NCBI RefSeq assembly: GCF_001887355.1
Contig: NZ_MPIN01000011.1
Coordinates: 125,170-189,169 of the forward strand
Length of the DNA stretch: 64,000 nucleotides
Direction: 5' to 3'
DNA from: Cystobacter ferrugineus
GTDB taxonomy: Bacteria; Myxococcota; Myxococcia; Myxococcales; Myxococcaceae
The translations under genes and the position numbers were made by a program. The first letter of the stretch is position 1. Every line of letters starts with the position of its first letter. This document shows positions 1 to 10,104 of this stretch, one piece after another. The notes under the pieces were generated by a model. It ran no database searches and was not told the DNA's origin. It saw nothing but the letters and a program-made list of their open reading frames with translations.

Positions 1-357
1 GCACTGATGACCATCGAAGGAGCCACGACGGGCGATGTTTTCGAGGCATTCGTCGAGCACATGCTCGTCCCCAAGCTCAATCCCGGCGACATCGTCGTCA
101 TGGACAATGTGGGTGCGCACAAGCCCGAGCACATCCTGGAGCGTATCCGTGCCGCCGGTGCCCATGTTCTCTTCCTTCCCCCTTACTCGCCGGACCTCAA
201 TCCCATTGAATTGCTCTGGAACAAGCTCAAGGAACTGCTCAAGAGCATGGAGGCGCGCACTCTACAGGCGCTCGACGACGCCATTGCCAGGGCCATGGAC
301 CTCATCACGTGCGAGGACATCGACGGCTGGTTCCGGCATTGTGGGTATAAGATATAG
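1..357 (+). CDS. IS630-family transposase, C-terminal part (5' end outside window)
   Basis: This is the catalytic C-terminal portion of a DDE transposase of the IS630/Tc1-mariner superfamily, which cuts and pastes the element at TA dinucleotides. The frame is open from base 1, so the N-terminal helix-turn-helix and the first catalytic Asp lie outside the window. The second catalytic Asp is seen in VVMDNVGAHK, and the typical PPYSPDLNPIELLWNKLK block carries the final acidic residue (Glu). The C-terminus ends normally (WFRHCGYKI). The gene runs tail to tail into a NACHT gene with only 6 bp between the stops, so the element end probably lies at or just inside that gene's 3' end. Whether the element is complete cannot be judged here. 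Confidence 0.88.
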   Translation, partial: ALMTIEGATTGDVFEAFVEHMLVPKLNPGDIVVMDNVGAHKPEHILERIRAAGAHVLFLPPYSPDLNPIELLWNKLKELLKSMEARTLQALDDAIARAMDLITCEDIDGWFRHCGYKI

Positions 358-363
358 GAAAAT

Positions 364-2565
364 TTAACTGACTTCCGTTATGACTCGCATCGCCGCGTTC
401 TTGCAGTGGACGATCAGTTGGCATGCCGATAGGTATTTTTCGAGCCTGGCTCTCCCTTCCACCAGCTCGCGTGGCTCAGGGGGGAGTTGCAGCGTCTTGA
501 CGAAGAGCCCCAAGAGCTGTCTCCACGTCTTGAATACATCATGGAACGAAGCATTCCAGCTCAGTTGATGACGTAAGACTCGCACCCGCGGTTCCACCTC
601 ATCCCACTTGCCCGAGAGGACCTGGCTTGAAGCCAGCACGGCGAAGGCGTTGAGCAGACGCCATGCGTGCCTGACAAAGAATTCTCGAGCCCGGCCCTTG
701 GCCTGAGCCCAGATGCAGCCGCAGTCGAGGTTGAAGTCGTAGGAGAGAGCGTGGCTGGCGCCGAGGTCACAGACGAGGTCGCGAACGAGATTGAAGTCGA
801 AATCGAGGCCGCGGGCCTCGAGCCGGTTGAGCATGAAGGAGACGGCGAAATCGCACTTGAGATTGGGGTCGAGCTCCTCGGCGAGAAGGCGGTCGAGGTC
901 TATCGCCTGGCTGATGTCGAAGGCGAGGGCCATGGCGAAGGCACGTCGGGCCGCGGTCTGCTCCGCATCGTCCAGGGGCACGTGCTTGCTGCTTGCCCAG
1001 CGCACGAGCCGGACGGCATTCCCCAAATGCTTCTCGGCGGTTTGCTGCATCCGCAGCAGCAGATCATCCGCCTGGCGGACCACTCCCGCCAGGAGGATGA
1101 AGACTTCTCGCCAGCGCGCATCGAACAGGTGCGTGCGCACGAGCTCCGCGAGCCGCTGAGGGTCCTCATGCCAGATGGCCGTGAGGTACTCCTGAAGCGT
1201 GAGGTGTGAGAATGACCAGGCGTCCTGGGCCCGCTGAACGATGAGCCCTTGTTGGACCTCGATGGCCTGCAGCACCTGGTCGCCATTCAGGTGCTTGGGC
1301 GCATTGAGTTCCTCGCGGAGGAAGTGGGTGATGGAGTCGGTCAGCTCCCGGCGGGTGAAGAAGTAGCGGTTGTCGTGAAAGGCTGGCGCGGCGATCTCGG
1401 CCAGCATCTGTACTTCCATCCTGGCATGGAGCTCCCGGTAGACGGGCTCATGGTGGACGCGCTTGGAGGCGGCCCACCGCTCCATGAGAATCTCCAGCGC
1501 CTGGCGGTAGAGCTCGCTCCGGTTGGCGGGCAGGCGCTGGCGGTCATCGTAGGTGAGGCAGAGAAACGTCAGCAGCAGGGGCGTGTGGGCCAGTTCCTTG
1601 GCGGAGGTGTTGGCGGGTTCCCCGAGCGTCTTCAAGAACTCCTCGGCGAGCTGGCACTGGCGATCCGTGTCGGAGCGGAACCAGTTCTGGACGAAGCTGG
1701 TGACCTGCTGATCGTCGAAGTCGGACAGGAGTACATCCTCGAAGCGGCTGAAGTATCCCTTGTAGAAAGCGGTCCGGCACGAGATGACGAAGCGATTGCC
1801 GCTGTAGTGGTCCACGAAGTCACTCATGTGCGAGATGGCCTTGTCGAGCTGACAGTCGGGGACCTCATCCACGCCATCGAGGAGGAGCAGGAGGCGTCCT
1901 TCCTCCAGGAGTGCTCTGGCCAGCTCGCCTGACTCGGGCAGACCACAGGTCGCCAGCTCGTTCTGGATGAGCAGGACGAGATCGATTGCATTCGTGCGGA
2001 AGCGGCGAAGCTCGATCAGCACGGGAAGGCAGTCATGCTCGTACTGGCTGGGTGCACTGTCGTCGAGGCCGGGCCTGATGCCGAGGGAGCCGAGCAAGCA
2101 GGCACTCCAGGTCCGCCGGGGCAGGAGCGCCTCCAGACCGAGCCGGCGGAGGAAGGTGGACTTGCCCGCACCAGGGCAACCCAGGACGTTGAGAAATCGG
2201 GACTTGTTGGCATGTTCCAGGCAGTCTGTCCTGCTGCCTGGACGCGCCTTGGGCCAGGACAAGCGCTTGCCCCGCAGAAGGAACAACTTGTGGAGTTCTT
2301 CCACCGAGCTGAAGCTCTTCATGGCCCGCGGAGGAATCGCCTGGGCGGCCACGTAGATGTCCCTCAAGGGAACAGGCTGATCCATGTTGAGGACCTTGAT
2401 GTTCCCGTACCGCTCCAGGAAGTTCCGGGCGTACGCATGCATTCCCTGTCGAACCCTGTCCTGGTCGGCGATGCGTTTGCCCAGACCTTTGAGTCCTCCC
2501 CAGACGAGCTGAAAGGCCGTGGCCGCGGTCAGCGCCAGAAGTTGCTCCTCGACTTGTGACGACAT
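364..2565 (-). CDS. NACHT-domain NTPase (STAND family), candidate antiphage protein
   Basis: A 733-residue STAND-type NTPase. I start it at the ATG at 2565 because an AGGGGAG ribosome site sits a few bases upstream; the open frame to 2799 has no such support. The N-terminal ~120 residues are helical. The Walker A motif is GCPGAGKST (about 129-137) and the hydrophobic Walker B is LLLLLDGVDE (about 225-234), with the D-x-x-DE signature of NACHT domains. The rest looks like winged-helix and helical repeat sequence, ending in a compact helical tail rich in Trp and Leu (KTWRQLLGLF). In characterised bacterial NACHT proteins this layout senses phage and triggers abortive infection. No separate effector domain is recognised, so antiphage function is an inference. 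The extreme C-terminus (RVITEVS) abuts the transposase and may have been altered by insertion of the element. Confidence 0.85.
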   Translation of the reverse strand: MSSQVEEQLLALTAATAFQLVWGGLKGLGKRIADQDRVRQGMHAYARNFLERYGNIKVLNMDQPVPLRDIYVAAQAIPPRAMKSFSSVEELHKLFLLRGKRLSWPKARPGSRTDCLEHANKSRFLNVLGCPGAGKSTFLRRLGLEALLPRRTWSACLLGSLGIRPGLDDSAPSQYEHDCLPVLIELRRFRTNAIDLVLLIQNELATCGLPESGELARALLEEGRLLLLLDGVDEVPDCQLDKAISHMSDFVDHYSGNRFVISCRTAFYKGYFSRFEDVLLSDFDDQQVTSFVQNWFRSDTDRQCQLAEEFLKTLGEPANTSAKELAHTPLLLTFLCLTYDDRQRLPANRSELYRQALEILMERWAASKRVHHEPVYRELHARMEVQMLAEIAAPAFHDNRYFFTRRELTDSITHFLREELNAPKHLNGDQVLQAIEVQQGLIVQRAQDAWSFSHLTLQEYLTAIWHEDPQRLAELVRTHLFDARWREVFILLAGVVRQADDLLLRMQQTAEKHLGNAVRLVRWASSKHVPLDDAEQTAARRAFAMALAFDISQAIDLDRLLAEELDPNLKCDFAVSFMLNRLEARGLDFDFNLVRDLVCDLGASHALSYDFNLDCGCIWAQAKGRAREFFVRHAWRLLNAFAVLASSQVLSGKWDEVEPRVRVLRHQLSWNASFHDVFKTWRQLLGLFVKTLQLPPEPRELVEGRARLEKYLSACQLIVHCKNAAMRVITEVS

Positions 2566-2820
2566 GAACTCCCCTGTCCCGAAGGATCCAGGCCTCACCA
2601 GGGCAGAGAGTTCGGCGGAGGAATGTGAACCTCCGGGAAGCGCGCGTTGCTCGGACTTGGAGGCAGGCAGGGCGCCCAGCCAACGAGCAAGCGGTACAGC
2701 GCTGTTTTCGCTGAGTGGTTTGCTTGGGAGGAGCCCAATGTCTTGGGCTCCCGGTACTTCACTGCGTGCCCAAGCTGGTGCGGCACGCAGCGCGTTCATC
2801 CGCTCCTCGCGGAGGCATGA

Positions 2821-2979
2821 CTACTCCGGACAGGGGATGCAACGGCCTTTGCTGTCGCGACAGGTGAAGTCCACGGGGCAGGGAGCCATCTCGGCGCGCG
2901 AGAACGCCAGCGCCGCCGTCCCGCCACCCAGCACTCCAGCGAGCAACACGGCTACCATCACCACGTTCTTCTTCGTCAT
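2821..2979 (-). CDS. small exported Cys-rich peptide, 52 aa
   Basis: A 52-residue protein starting at the ATG at 2979, preceded by a GGAGG site 7-12 bases upstream. It has a short basic N-terminus (MTKKN), a hydrophobic segment of about 20 residues that fits a signal peptide ending near ALAFS, and a mature part of about 25 residues with four Cys in the pattern C-x5-C-x6-C-x2-C. The spacing suggests two disulfides or a metal site in the periplasm or outside the cell. I do not recognise the family. It lies between the NACHT gene and the divergent YkvA-type gene, with its own ribosome site. Confidence 0.6.
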   Translation of the reverse strand: MTKKNVVMVAVLLAGVLGGGTAALAFSRAEMAPCPVDFTCRDSKGRCIPCPE

Positions 2980-3073
2980 GCGAACGCCTCCATCGAGCCA
3001 ACCCTCAGCGATTGGGGTTCCAGCACACCCCGTGTGGGGTTGCCGTGTCAATACGTGAAGGCCAGAGGCACCA

Positions 3074-3478
3074 ATGACTGCTCTCGTCAAGATGAAGGCC
3101 TTGGAGCGGTGGAAGCAGAAGGCCCGGGCGCTCAAGACGGAGGTAGCGGCGCTGCTGCTCGCCGTCCGTCATCCCGCGGTGCCGTGGTACGCGAAGCTGC
3201 TGGCGGCGGCGGTGGTCGCGTATGCCCTGAGTCCCGTGGACCTCATCCCGGACTTCATCCCCGTCCTGGGCTACCTCGACGACCTGATTCTTCTCCCGCT
3301 GGGCATCCTGCTCGTCCGCCGGCTCATCCCTCCGGCCGTGCTCACGGAATGCCGGGAACGGGCCCTTCGAGAGGCTCGCCCGCGCAAGACGAACTGGATT
3401 GCTGGCGCCCTCATCATTGCTCTCTGGGCAGCGCTCGGGTTCTTGCTCGTGCGGTGGTGGTGGCACCGGACTCCCTGA
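3074..3478 (+). CDS. YkvA-type DUF1232 membrane protein
   Basis: A 134-residue protein of the YkvA/DUF1232 family. The family signature YALSPVDLIPDFIPVLGYLD spans about residues 50-69 and is followed by DLILLPLGILLVRRLIP. The N-terminal third is basic and helical. A C-terminal hydrophobic segment (about 108-127, IAGALIIALWAALGFLLV) is a probable membrane anchor, followed by a short Trp- and His-rich tail. The function of the family is not established; members occur singly in many bacteria. An AGAGG site lies upstream of the ATG. It is convergent with the histidine kinase gene that ends 35 bp downstream. Confidence 0.85.
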   Translation: MTALVKMKALERWKQKARALKTEVAALLLAVRHPAVPWYAKLLAAAVVAYALSPVDLIPDFIPVLGYLDDLILLPLGILLVRRLIPPAVLTECRERALREARPRKTNWIAGALIIALWAALGFLLVRWWWHRTP

Positions 3479-3513
3479 CGGGCCGTTCCCAATGCGACAG
3501 ACCTGCCGCCTCA

Positions 3514-4917
3514 TCACCAAGGGGAAGAAGAGCTTCCTCCAGGCGTCGCGGCCAGTGGGCTGTCCGAGAGGGTGAAGCCGAACGTGTTGCGGCCCTCCGC
3601 GCTCGTCGCGAAGACGGTTCCTCCGTGCATCTTGGCGACGGCTTTCACGATCGACAGACCGAGGCCGTGGTTGTCCCGGCTGTTCCGGCGCGCGCCATCG
3701 GCCCGGTAGAAACGATCGAACAGCCGCTCGAGGTGCTGCTCCGGGATTGGCGCCCCCGGGTTCGTGACGGCGATGCGCATCTCGGACTCCCGCCGCGCGA
3801 TGGCCACGACGATCTCGGCACCGCGCTCGGAGTGCTCCACGGCATTGAGGAGCAGGTTGCTGGCGGCCCGCAGGAACAGGGAGCGCTCGAACGACGCATG
3901 GGCATCGCCCTCCACGCGGACGGAGACACCCGCTTCCTCGAGGATGACGTCGAGGAACTCGACGGTCTTCGAGACCTCCTCCGCGGCCGAGGCTTGTACC
4001 CGGTCGAGCGCCGTCTCCCCTTGATCCGCCCGGGCGAGGAAGAGCATGTCGCTGACGATCTTCCGCAGGCGGTCGAGCTCCTCCAGGTTCGATTGCAGGA
4101 CCTCCTCGAGCTGCGTCGCGGTCCGCTCCTTCGCCAGCGCGACCTGCGTCTGGCCGATGAGGTTGGTGAGCGGCGTGCGCAGCTCGTGGGCCACGTCGGC
4201 GTTGAAGCCCTCGAGCTGGGCATACGCTCGCTCCAGCCGGTCGAGCGCGCCGTTGAACGAGGCGACCAGGTCGGACAGCTCTCGCGGCAGTGGCGAGAGC
4301 CTCAGCCGCTGTGACAGGTCTCGTGGACTGAGGGACTGGGCCTCCTGGGACAAGCTGCTCAGCGGCGCGAGCCCGACCTTGGCGATGCGATGCCCAAGGA
4401 TCGTCACGAGCGAGACTCCCGCGAGGCAGAGCACGACCAAGGCTCCGGCGAAGGTGTCCAGCGTGTCGCAAAACCTCGTCGAATCCAGCGCCGTGACGAT
4501 CTGGACCGCCGGGCGCGCGCCCTTCGGGGGAATGGATCGAGACACCGCCCGCATCGAGCGGCCCTCCAGCTCGAGCACGAAGGGTCTTCCCGGCTGGGCG
4601 CCCAGCCGTTCGCGGAGCTCCGCCGGGACGTCGCCGTATACGAATCGCGGGTCGGGTCCAAGGACCCAGTACCGCACGCTGTCATCGGCGGGCGTGAGCG
4701 TGTCGAGCTTCGCGCGGAGGTTCTGCCACGACACGGCGTTGTCGTTGCGGCCGACCATCATGCCCACGTACTCGAGCCGGGTGTTCACCTCGCTGAGCTG
4801 GTGGCGGCCGAGTTCCCGGTGGAGCACGCGATACAGGGCGACACCCACCAACGAGAAGACCCCGAGCGCGGCCACCGCGAACATCACGGCCAGCCGCGTG
4901 GCGATCGAGGTCTTCAT
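3514..4917 (-). CDS. CusS-like sensor histidine kinase
   Basis: A 467-residue membrane sensor kinase that pairs with the upstream response regulator, whose 3' end it overlaps by 4 bp (ATGA). It has a transmembrane helix at about 8-30, a periplasmic sensor of about 125 residues, a second helix at about 155-175 and a HAMP region. The H-box is [13 protein letters not shown] with the phosphorylated His at about 244. N-box ([10 protein letters not shown]), G1 ([11 protein letters not shown]) and G2 ([10 protein letters not shown]) blocks follow, so catalysis looks intact. The arrangement and the motif wording fit the heavy-metal sensor group (CusS/IrlS). It is the last gene of the RND efflux operon, suggesting that it controls that operon's expression. 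The true signal, whether metal ion or antibiotic, cannot be read from the sequence. Confidence 0.9.
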   Translation of the reverse strand: MKTSIATRLAVMFAVAALGVFSLVGVALYRVLHRELGRHQLSEVNTRLEYVGMMVGRNDNAVSWQNLRAKLDTLTPADDSVRYWVLGPDPRFVYGDVPAELRERLGAQPGRPFVLELEGRSMRAVSRSIPPKGARPAVQIVTALDSTRFCDTLDTFAGALVVLCLAGVSLVTILGHRIAKVGLAPLSSLSQEAQSLSPRDLSQRLRLSPLPRELSDLVASFNGALDRLERAYAQLEGFNADVAHELRTPLTNLIGQTQVALAKERTATQLEEVLQSNLEELDRLRKIVSDMLFLARADQGETALDRVQASAAEEVSKTVEFLDVILEEAGVSVRVEGDAHASFERSLFLRAASNLLLNAVEHSERGAEIVVAIARRESEMRIAVTNPGAPIPEQHLERLFDRFYRADGARRNSRDNHGLGLSIVKAVAKMHGGTVFATSAEGRNTFGFTLSDSPLAATPGGSSSSPW

Positions 4918-5600
4918 GGCGCCTCCCGCACGCCGCGCATCTCGAGCACGTACCCCATGCCGCGGATGGTGTGCAGGAGCTTGTGCTCATAGGGCCCGTC
5001 CACCTTCGCCCTCAGTCGCTTGATGGCGACCTCGACGACGTTCGTGTCGCTGTCGAAGCTCATGTCCCAGACCTGCTCGGCGATGACCGTCTTCGACAGG
5101 ATCTGCCCTTCACGCCGGGCGAGCAGGGCGAGCAGGGCGAACTCCTTCGCGGTCAACTCGAGCCGGTTTCCGGCGCGGTAGGCCTTGCGGCTGAGCAGAT
5201 CGATCTCGAGGTCGCCAATGTGTAGCTGCGTCGACTCCTGCACGCGGCCGCGCCGGGTCACCGCCTGCAGGCGCGCGACGAGCTCGAGAAAGGAGAAGGG
5301 CTTGGCGAGATAGTCGTCCGCTCCCGCCCGGAGCCCATGGACCCGGTCGTCGACCCGATCCCTCGCGGTGAGCATGATCACCGGCGTCTGCTTTCGCGTG
5401 CGGATGGCCCGGAGCACGGCGAAGCCGTCCATCTCCGGGAGCATCACGTCGAGGACGATCACGTCATAGTCGTGTTGCAGGGCCAGGGCGTGTCCATCCG
5501 GCCCGGTGCGCGCCACGTCCACCGTGTACCCCTGCTCGTTGAGGCCACGATGCAGATAGTCGGCCGTCTTCGCCTCGTCCTCCACGATGAGCAGCTTCAT
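4914..5600 (-). CDS. CusR-like OmpR-family response regulator
   Basis: A 228-residue response regulator with an N-terminal receiver and a C-terminal winged-helix DNA-binding domain. The phospho-acceptor is Asp51 in [13 protein letters not shown], the acidic pair is at EDE (7-9), and the conserved Lys is in [10 protein letters not shown]. The output domain contains [18 protein letters not shown] and [14 protein letters not shown], as in the CusR/CopR/IrlR group. It overlaps the outer-membrane factor gene upstream and the kinase gene downstream by 4 bp each, so translation is coupled. A near match to the CusR box (ATGACAA-N2-ATGTCA) lies ahead of the first gene of the operon and is its likely target. 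Confidence 0.92.
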   Translation of the reverse strand: MKLLIVEDEAKTADYLHRGLNEQGYTVDVARTGPDGHALALQHDYDVIVLDVMLPEMDGFAVLRAIRTRKQTPVIMLTARDRVDDRVHGLRAGADDYLAKPFSFLELVARLQAVTRRGRVQESTQLHIGDLEIDLLSRKAYRAGNRLELTAKEFALLALLARREGQILSKTVIAEQVWDMSFDSDTNVVEVAIKRLRAKVDGPYEHKLLHTIRGMGYVLEMRGVREAP

Positions 5601-6988
5601 GCGGTGTCCTGTCCCGGGGGCATCAGTCCCATGGTCTGGTAGAGGCTGACGAGCCGCAAGGACACGTCGGCGGTCGCCCGCGCCGCCTGCAACTCGAGGT
5701 TGTACAGGGTGCGCTCGGCATCGAGCACTTCCAGCAGGGAGAGGGTCCCCTCCGCGTACTGCCGGCGCGCGAGCCCGGCGGCCCTGCGCGCCGATTCGGT
5801 GGCGGCGGTGAGCTCGTTCCGCCGGCTCTCTCCCTGGGTGTAGAGGATGAGTGCCGTCTGGACCTCTTGGAGTCCGGTGCGTGCGGTCAGCTCGTAACTC
5901 AAATAGGCCTGCTCCTGTCTCGCGTCCGCGGCGTCGATTGTGGCGCGAATGCGTCCAAAGTCGAGCAGCGGCGCGAGCAGGTTCGCCCCCACCGACCAGA
6001 GCAGGGAGCCTCCCGAGAGGAAGGTGCTCGTCTCCGCGCCACCCTGGAGGCCGAGCATGCTGGCGAGGGTAATCCGGGGATACCGGAGGGCCTCCGCCGC
6101 TTCCCGCCGGGCAATGGCGGCGAGGAGCTGGGCCTCGGCGGCGCGGACGTCGGGCCGCAGGCCGATGACCTCCGTGGGGGTGAGGAGCACTCCCAGTGCG
6201 CTCGCGCTCGGGAGGGCTCCGGTTTCGGAGAGCACCTTCCCGAGCTCCTCCGGAGTGGTGGCGAGCAGCAGGACGATGCGGTGGCGAGAGGAATCGGCGG
6301 ACTCCGCGAGCTGGGCGACGAGGGCGCGTGTCTCCCCCCGGGTGGTGAGGGCGCGCTCGACGTCGAGGCGGCTGGAGAGCCCTTGCTCGAATCGCGCTCG
6401 GGCGATGCGAAGTGTCTCCTCCGCCGCCTTGGCGTTCGCCCCGGCGATGGTGTGCTGGGCGCGGTAGAGGCGGTACTCCAGGTAGGCCCGTGAGACCTCG
6501 GCGGCCAGCGTGAGCCGCACGCCGTCGCGCTCGGCCTGGGTCGCCGTCCAGACCGCGTCCGCGGCGCGGGCTTCCTTGCGCAGTCGTCCGAAGATGTCCA
6601 CCTCCCAGCTCGCCTCGACGCCGAGCGTGGCGGTGGTCCGCTCCGTGTTGAGGACCACGGTCTGACCACGGCTGAGCCCGGCGGTGCCCGTGAGCTGGGG
6701 GAAGAGCGCCGCCTGGGCTCCCTGCCGCAGCGCTCGTGCCTCACGGATTCGCGCATCGGCGATGCGGAGGTCCAGGTTCTGGCGCTCGGCCAGGGAGATC
6801 AGCTCATCGAGCACCGGATCTCCGAACGAACGCCACCACGCGGAGTCGCTCGACGCGCTTCGGTCCGCGGCGGGCGCACGCTCCCACTCCGTCTGGAGCT
6901 CGGAAGGACGCAGGCTCGGTGCGGTCGAGCTCGCGCAGCCAGTGACCGTGAGCAGCAGGGCCATGAGTCTCGTGGAGCGGCGCATCAC
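5597..6988 (-). CDS. RND efflux outer-membrane factor lipoprotein (NodT/OprM type)
   Basis: A 463-residue outer-membrane channel of the TolC/OprM superfamily, the exit duct for the RND pump encoded just upstream. The N-terminus has a lipoprotein signal with lipobox VTGC near residue 18. Two duplicated OEP halves follow, with recognisable blocks such as [31 protein letters not shown] in the first half and [22 protein letters not shown] in the second. The C-terminal alpha-barrel region contains [20 protein letters not shown], typical of NodT-family proteins. Its start overlaps the stop of the pump gene by 4 bp and its stop overlaps the regulator start by 4 bp. Confidence 0.93.
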   Translation of the reverse strand: MMRRSTRLMALLLTVTGCASSTAPSLRPSELQTEWERAPAADRSASSDSAWWRSFGDPVLDELISLAERQNLDLRIADARIREARALRQGAQAALFPQLTGTAGLSRGQTVVLNTERTTATLGVEASWEVDIFGRLRKEARAADAVWTATQAERDGVRLTLAAEVSRAYLEYRLYRAQHTIAGANAKAAEETLRIARARFEQGLSSRLDVERALTTRGETRALVAQLAESADSSRHRIVLLLATTPEELGKVLSETGALPSASALGVLLTPTEVIGLRPDVRAAEAQLLAAIARREAAEALRYPRITLASMLGLQGGAETSTFLSGGSLLWSVGANLLAPLLDFGRIRATIDAADARQEQAYLSYELTARTGLQEVQTALILYTQGESRRNELTAATESARRAAGLARRQYAEGTLSLLEVLDAERTLYNLELQAARATADVSLRLVSLYQTMGLMPPGQDTA

Positions 6989-9900
6989 GTGGCCTCCATT
7001 TCCGGTGGACGGGACGGCTCTGGAGTGGACGGGTCGCGCTGGCGATGGAAGAGGCGATCGAGCGCCAGGTACACGACGGGAGTCGAGTAGAGCGTCAGGA
7101 CCTGGCTGACGAGCAGTCCTCCCACGATGGCGATTCCGAGGGGTTGCCGGAGCTCGGAGCCGGTGCCAAAGCCCATCATGAGTGGAATGCCTCCGAGGAG
7201 CGCGGCGAGCGTCGTCATCATGATCGGCCGGAAGCGGACGAGACAGGCTTCTTGGACCGCCTCTCGCGGCGACAGCCCACGTGTCCGCTGGGTCTCCAGC
7301 GCGAAGTCGACCATGAGGATGCCGTTCTTCTTCACGATTCCAATGAGCAGCACGACACCGATCAGCGCCATCACCGAGAAGTCGTGTCCCATCATCCAGA
7401 GCAGGAGGATCGCCCCGAGTCCGGCCGAGGGCAGGGTCGACAGGATCGTCAGCGGGTGCACGAAGCTTTCGTAGAGGACGCCGAGGATGATGTAGACCGC
7501 GAGGAGCGCGGCGAGGATCAGGAAGGGTTGGCTCTTCAGCGACTCCTGGAAGCCGCGCGCGGTGCCCTGGAAGTTGCGCGTGATCGCGGCGGGTATTCCA
7601 ATCTGGGCCTCGGCCTGCTCGATGGCCGTGACCGCGTCTCCGAGCGCCACACCCGGCGCCAGGTTGAAGGAGATGTTCACGGCCGGGAACATGCCGTTGT
7701 GGCTGATCGACAGCGGCCCCGTCGTCAGGGGCTCGAGCTTCGCGACCGAGGAGAGTGGCACCACTTCCCCCGTCAGCGGAGAGCGGATGTGGAGATAGGC
7801 GAGGCTCCGGGCGGTGCCGCGCTGCCGTTTGTCGAGCTCGATGATGACGCGGTACTGATTGACCTCGGTCTGGTACTCGTTGATCTGCCGCTGTCCGAAG
7901 GCGTCATAGAGGGTCTGGTCGATGTCACTGGCCGTGATGCCGAAGCGGGCCGCGGCCGCCCGATCGATCGTGAGCCGCGTGACGCTGGCGCCGATCAGTT
8001 GGTCGTTCGACACGTCGCGTAGCTGCGGGAGCTGGGCGAGCTTCGCCGTGAGGGTCTCCGCCCACTCGGACAGCAGGGGGCCGTCGCTGCTCTTCAGCGC
8101 GTACGTGTACTGCGCACGCGAGGGGCCACCGCCGAGGTTGATGTCCTGAGACGGGCGCAGGTAGAGCATGATGCCGGGCACCTGGGCGAGCTTCGGCCGT
8201 AGCTGATTGATGAACCCAGCGACCGAGACGTCACGGTCCGAGCGATCCTTGAGGACGATCCAGAAGCGTCCGTTGGACATGCTCTGGCTGCCGCCCGTCG
8301 CGCCGACGGCGGTCGCGAACTGCTGCACCGCGGGCTCCTTCGCGACGATGTCGGCGATCGCGGCGTGCTTGGCGATCATCTCCTCGTACGGGATGTCCTG
8401 CGCCGCCTGGGTCGTCCCCAGGATGAAGGCCGTGTCCTGCTCCGGGAAGAACCCCTTGGGGACGTACACGTAGCAGGCCACGGCGGCGGCCAGCGCCAGC
8501 CCGAAGCCGAGCAGGGTGAGCCGCTGGTGCTCCAGCGCCCACTTCAGGGTCCGGTCATATCCATCGAGCAGGCGCTGCGCGAAGCCGCCGCCCGAGTCGT
8601 GGCCATGGGCCAGGGGCTTCATGAACCGCGAGGCGAGCATCGGCGCGAGCGTCAGCGACGCGACCACCGAGAGCAGGATGGCCGCCGTCACCGTCATCGC
8701 GAACTCACGGAACAGGCGGCCGACGACTCCGCCCATGAACAGCAGTGGAATGAACGCCGCGATGAGCGAGAGGCTGATCGACATGACCGTGAAGCCGACT
8801 TCCCCGGAGCCCGCGAGGGCGGCCTCCAGCCGGTTCTTTCCAGCCTCGAGGTGCCGGTGGATGTTCTCCACCACGACGATCGCGTCGTCCACGACGAAGC
8901 CGACGGCGATGATGAGCGCCACCAGCGTGAGGTTGTTCAAGCTGAAGCCAAGCGCGTACATCGCGGCGAAGGTCGCGACCAGGGCCACCAGGAGGACCGC
9001 GCCGACGATGAGCGTGGCCGACACCTGCCGCAGGAAGAGCCCCATGATCAGCACCACGAGGGCGATCGTGATGACGAGGGTGAGCTGGACCTCGTGCAGC
9101 GAGGAGCGGATCGTCCGCGTGCGGTCATTGAGGATGTCGACCTCGATGCTCGCGGGGAGCTGCTCCTGGAGCCGGGGAAGGGCCTCCAGGATCCGGTCGG
9201 CGGTCTCGATGATGTTCGCGCCCGGCTGGCGGCGGACGATCAGGTTGAGCCCTGGCCTACCGTTCTGCCACGCCTGGACGTAGTCGTTCTCCGCGCCAAG
9301 GCTCACGCGCGCGACATCGCGGAGGCGGACCGGGGCGCCACCCCGGTAGGCGACGATGAGATCGTCATAGTCCTCGGGGCGGAAGAGCTGGTCGTTGGTC
9401 GAGAGCGTCGAGATACGGGTGTCGCCGAAGAGCGCCCCCTTCGCCTGGTTGACGCTCGCCCCTCGCACCGCCGCGCGGATGTCGGCGAGCGTCAGTCCCA
9501 GGGACGCCAGGCGCTCGGGCGAGGCCTGGATGCGCAGGGCGGGGCGTTGCTGGCCGGTGATGCTGATCTCGGCCACGCCGGAGAGCTGGCTGAGCTGCCG
9601 CGCGAGCTGCGTCTCCGTGACATCGCTGAGCTCGGTGAGCGGCATCAGGTCCGACTGGACGCGGATGATGAAGATCGGGCTGTCGTTCGGGTTGACCTTG
9701 CGCCACGTCGGCAGGCTCGGCATCTCCGAGGGGAGCCGGCCGGAGGCGGCGTTGATGGCGGCCTGGACCTCCTGGGCCGCGGTGTCGATGTCCTTCTCCA
9801 GGTCGAACTGCAGGGTGATGGAGGTGATGCCGAGGGCGCTCGACGACGTCATCTCCGTGATTCCGGGGACGGCGCTGAGCTGCACTTCCAGGGGCGTCGC

Positions 9901-10104
9901 CACGGCGGAGGCCATGGTCTCCGCGCTCGCTCCAGGCAGGGCCGCGCTGATCTGGATCGTCGGGAACTCCGCCTCGGGGAGAGGGGCGATCGGGAGGAGT
10001 GGGTAGGCGATGGAGCCCAGCAGGATGACGCCCAGGGTGAGCAGGGCCGTGGCGACCGGATGCGTGACGAACCAACTGGAGATGCCGCGCTTGGGCTCGG
10101 TCAT
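6985..10104 (-). CDS. RND multidrug efflux pump, inner-membrane subunit (HAE1/MdtB type)
   Basis: A 1039-residue resistance-nodulation-division transporter that exports substrates with proton import. The start is the ATG at 10104, overlapping the fusion-protein stop by 4 bp; the open frame that continues upstream is a shadow of the fusion-protein gene. The first membrane helix follows RGISSWFVTHPVATALLTLG. The TM4 block reads AVGFVVDDAIVVVENIHRHL and carries the Asp-Asp pair of drug (HAE1) pumps, not the pattern of copper/silver CusA pumps. Large periplasmic loops, the PAPF-like second half and a GxxGxPL block (MGFGTGSELRQPLGIAI) are present and the length is typical. So although the regulators look heavy-metal-like, the pump is of the MdtB/MdtC drug class and works as a single-subunit trimer here. 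Confidence 0.94.
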   Translation of the reverse strand: MTEPKRGISSWFVTHPVATALLTLGVILLGSIAYPLLPIAPLPEAEFPTIQISAALPGASAETMASAVATPLEVQLSAVPGITEMTSSSALGITSITLQFDLEKDIDTAAQEVQAAINAASGRLPSEMPSLPTWRKVNPNDSPIFIIRVQSDLMPLTELSDVTETQLARQLSQLSGVAEISITGQQRPALRIQASPERLASLGLTLADIRAAVRGASVNQAKGALFGDTRISTLSTNDQLFRPEDYDDLIVAYRGGAPVRLRDVARVSLGAENDYVQAWQNGRPGLNLIVRRQPGANIIETADRILEALPRLQEQLPASIEVDILNDRTRTIRSSLHEVQLTLVITIALVVLIMGLFLRQVSATLIVGAVLLVALVATFAAMYALGFSLNNLTLVALIIAVGFVVDDAIVVVENIHRHLEAGKNRLEAALAGSGEVGFTVMSISLSLIAAFIPLLFMGGVVGRLFREFAMTVTAAILLSVVASLTLAPMLASRFMKPLAHGHDSGGGFAQRLLDGYDRTLKWALEHQRLTLLGFGLALAAAVACYVYVPKGFFPEQDTAFILGTTQAAQDIPYEEMIAKHAAIADIVAKEPAVQQFATAVGATGGSQSMSNGRFWIVLKDRSDRDVSVAGFINQLRPKLAQVPGIMLYLRPSQDINLGGGPSRAQYTYALKSSDGPLLSEWAETLTAKLAQLPQLRDVSNDQLIGASVTRLTIDRAAAARFGITASDIDQTLYDAFGQRQINEYQTEVNQYRVIIELDKRQRGTARSLAYLHIRSPLTGEVVPLSSVAKLEPLTTGPLSISHNGMFPAVNISFNLAPGVALGDAVTAIEQAEAQIGIPAAITRNFQGTARGFQESLKSQPFLILAALLAVYIILGVLYESFVHPLTILSTLPSAGLGAILLLWMMGHDFSVMALIGVVLLIGIVKKNGILMVDFALETQRTRGLSPREAVQEACLVRFRPIMMTTLAALLGGIPLMMGFGTGSELRQPLGIAIVGGLLVSQVLTLYSTPVVYLALDRLFHRQRDPSTPEPSRPPEMEAT

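Noticed and set aside
2566-2799. Longer NACHT start at 2799
   Set aside because: The extra 78 residues are low-complexity with no ribosome site, whereas the ATG at 2565 has AGGGGAG upstream.
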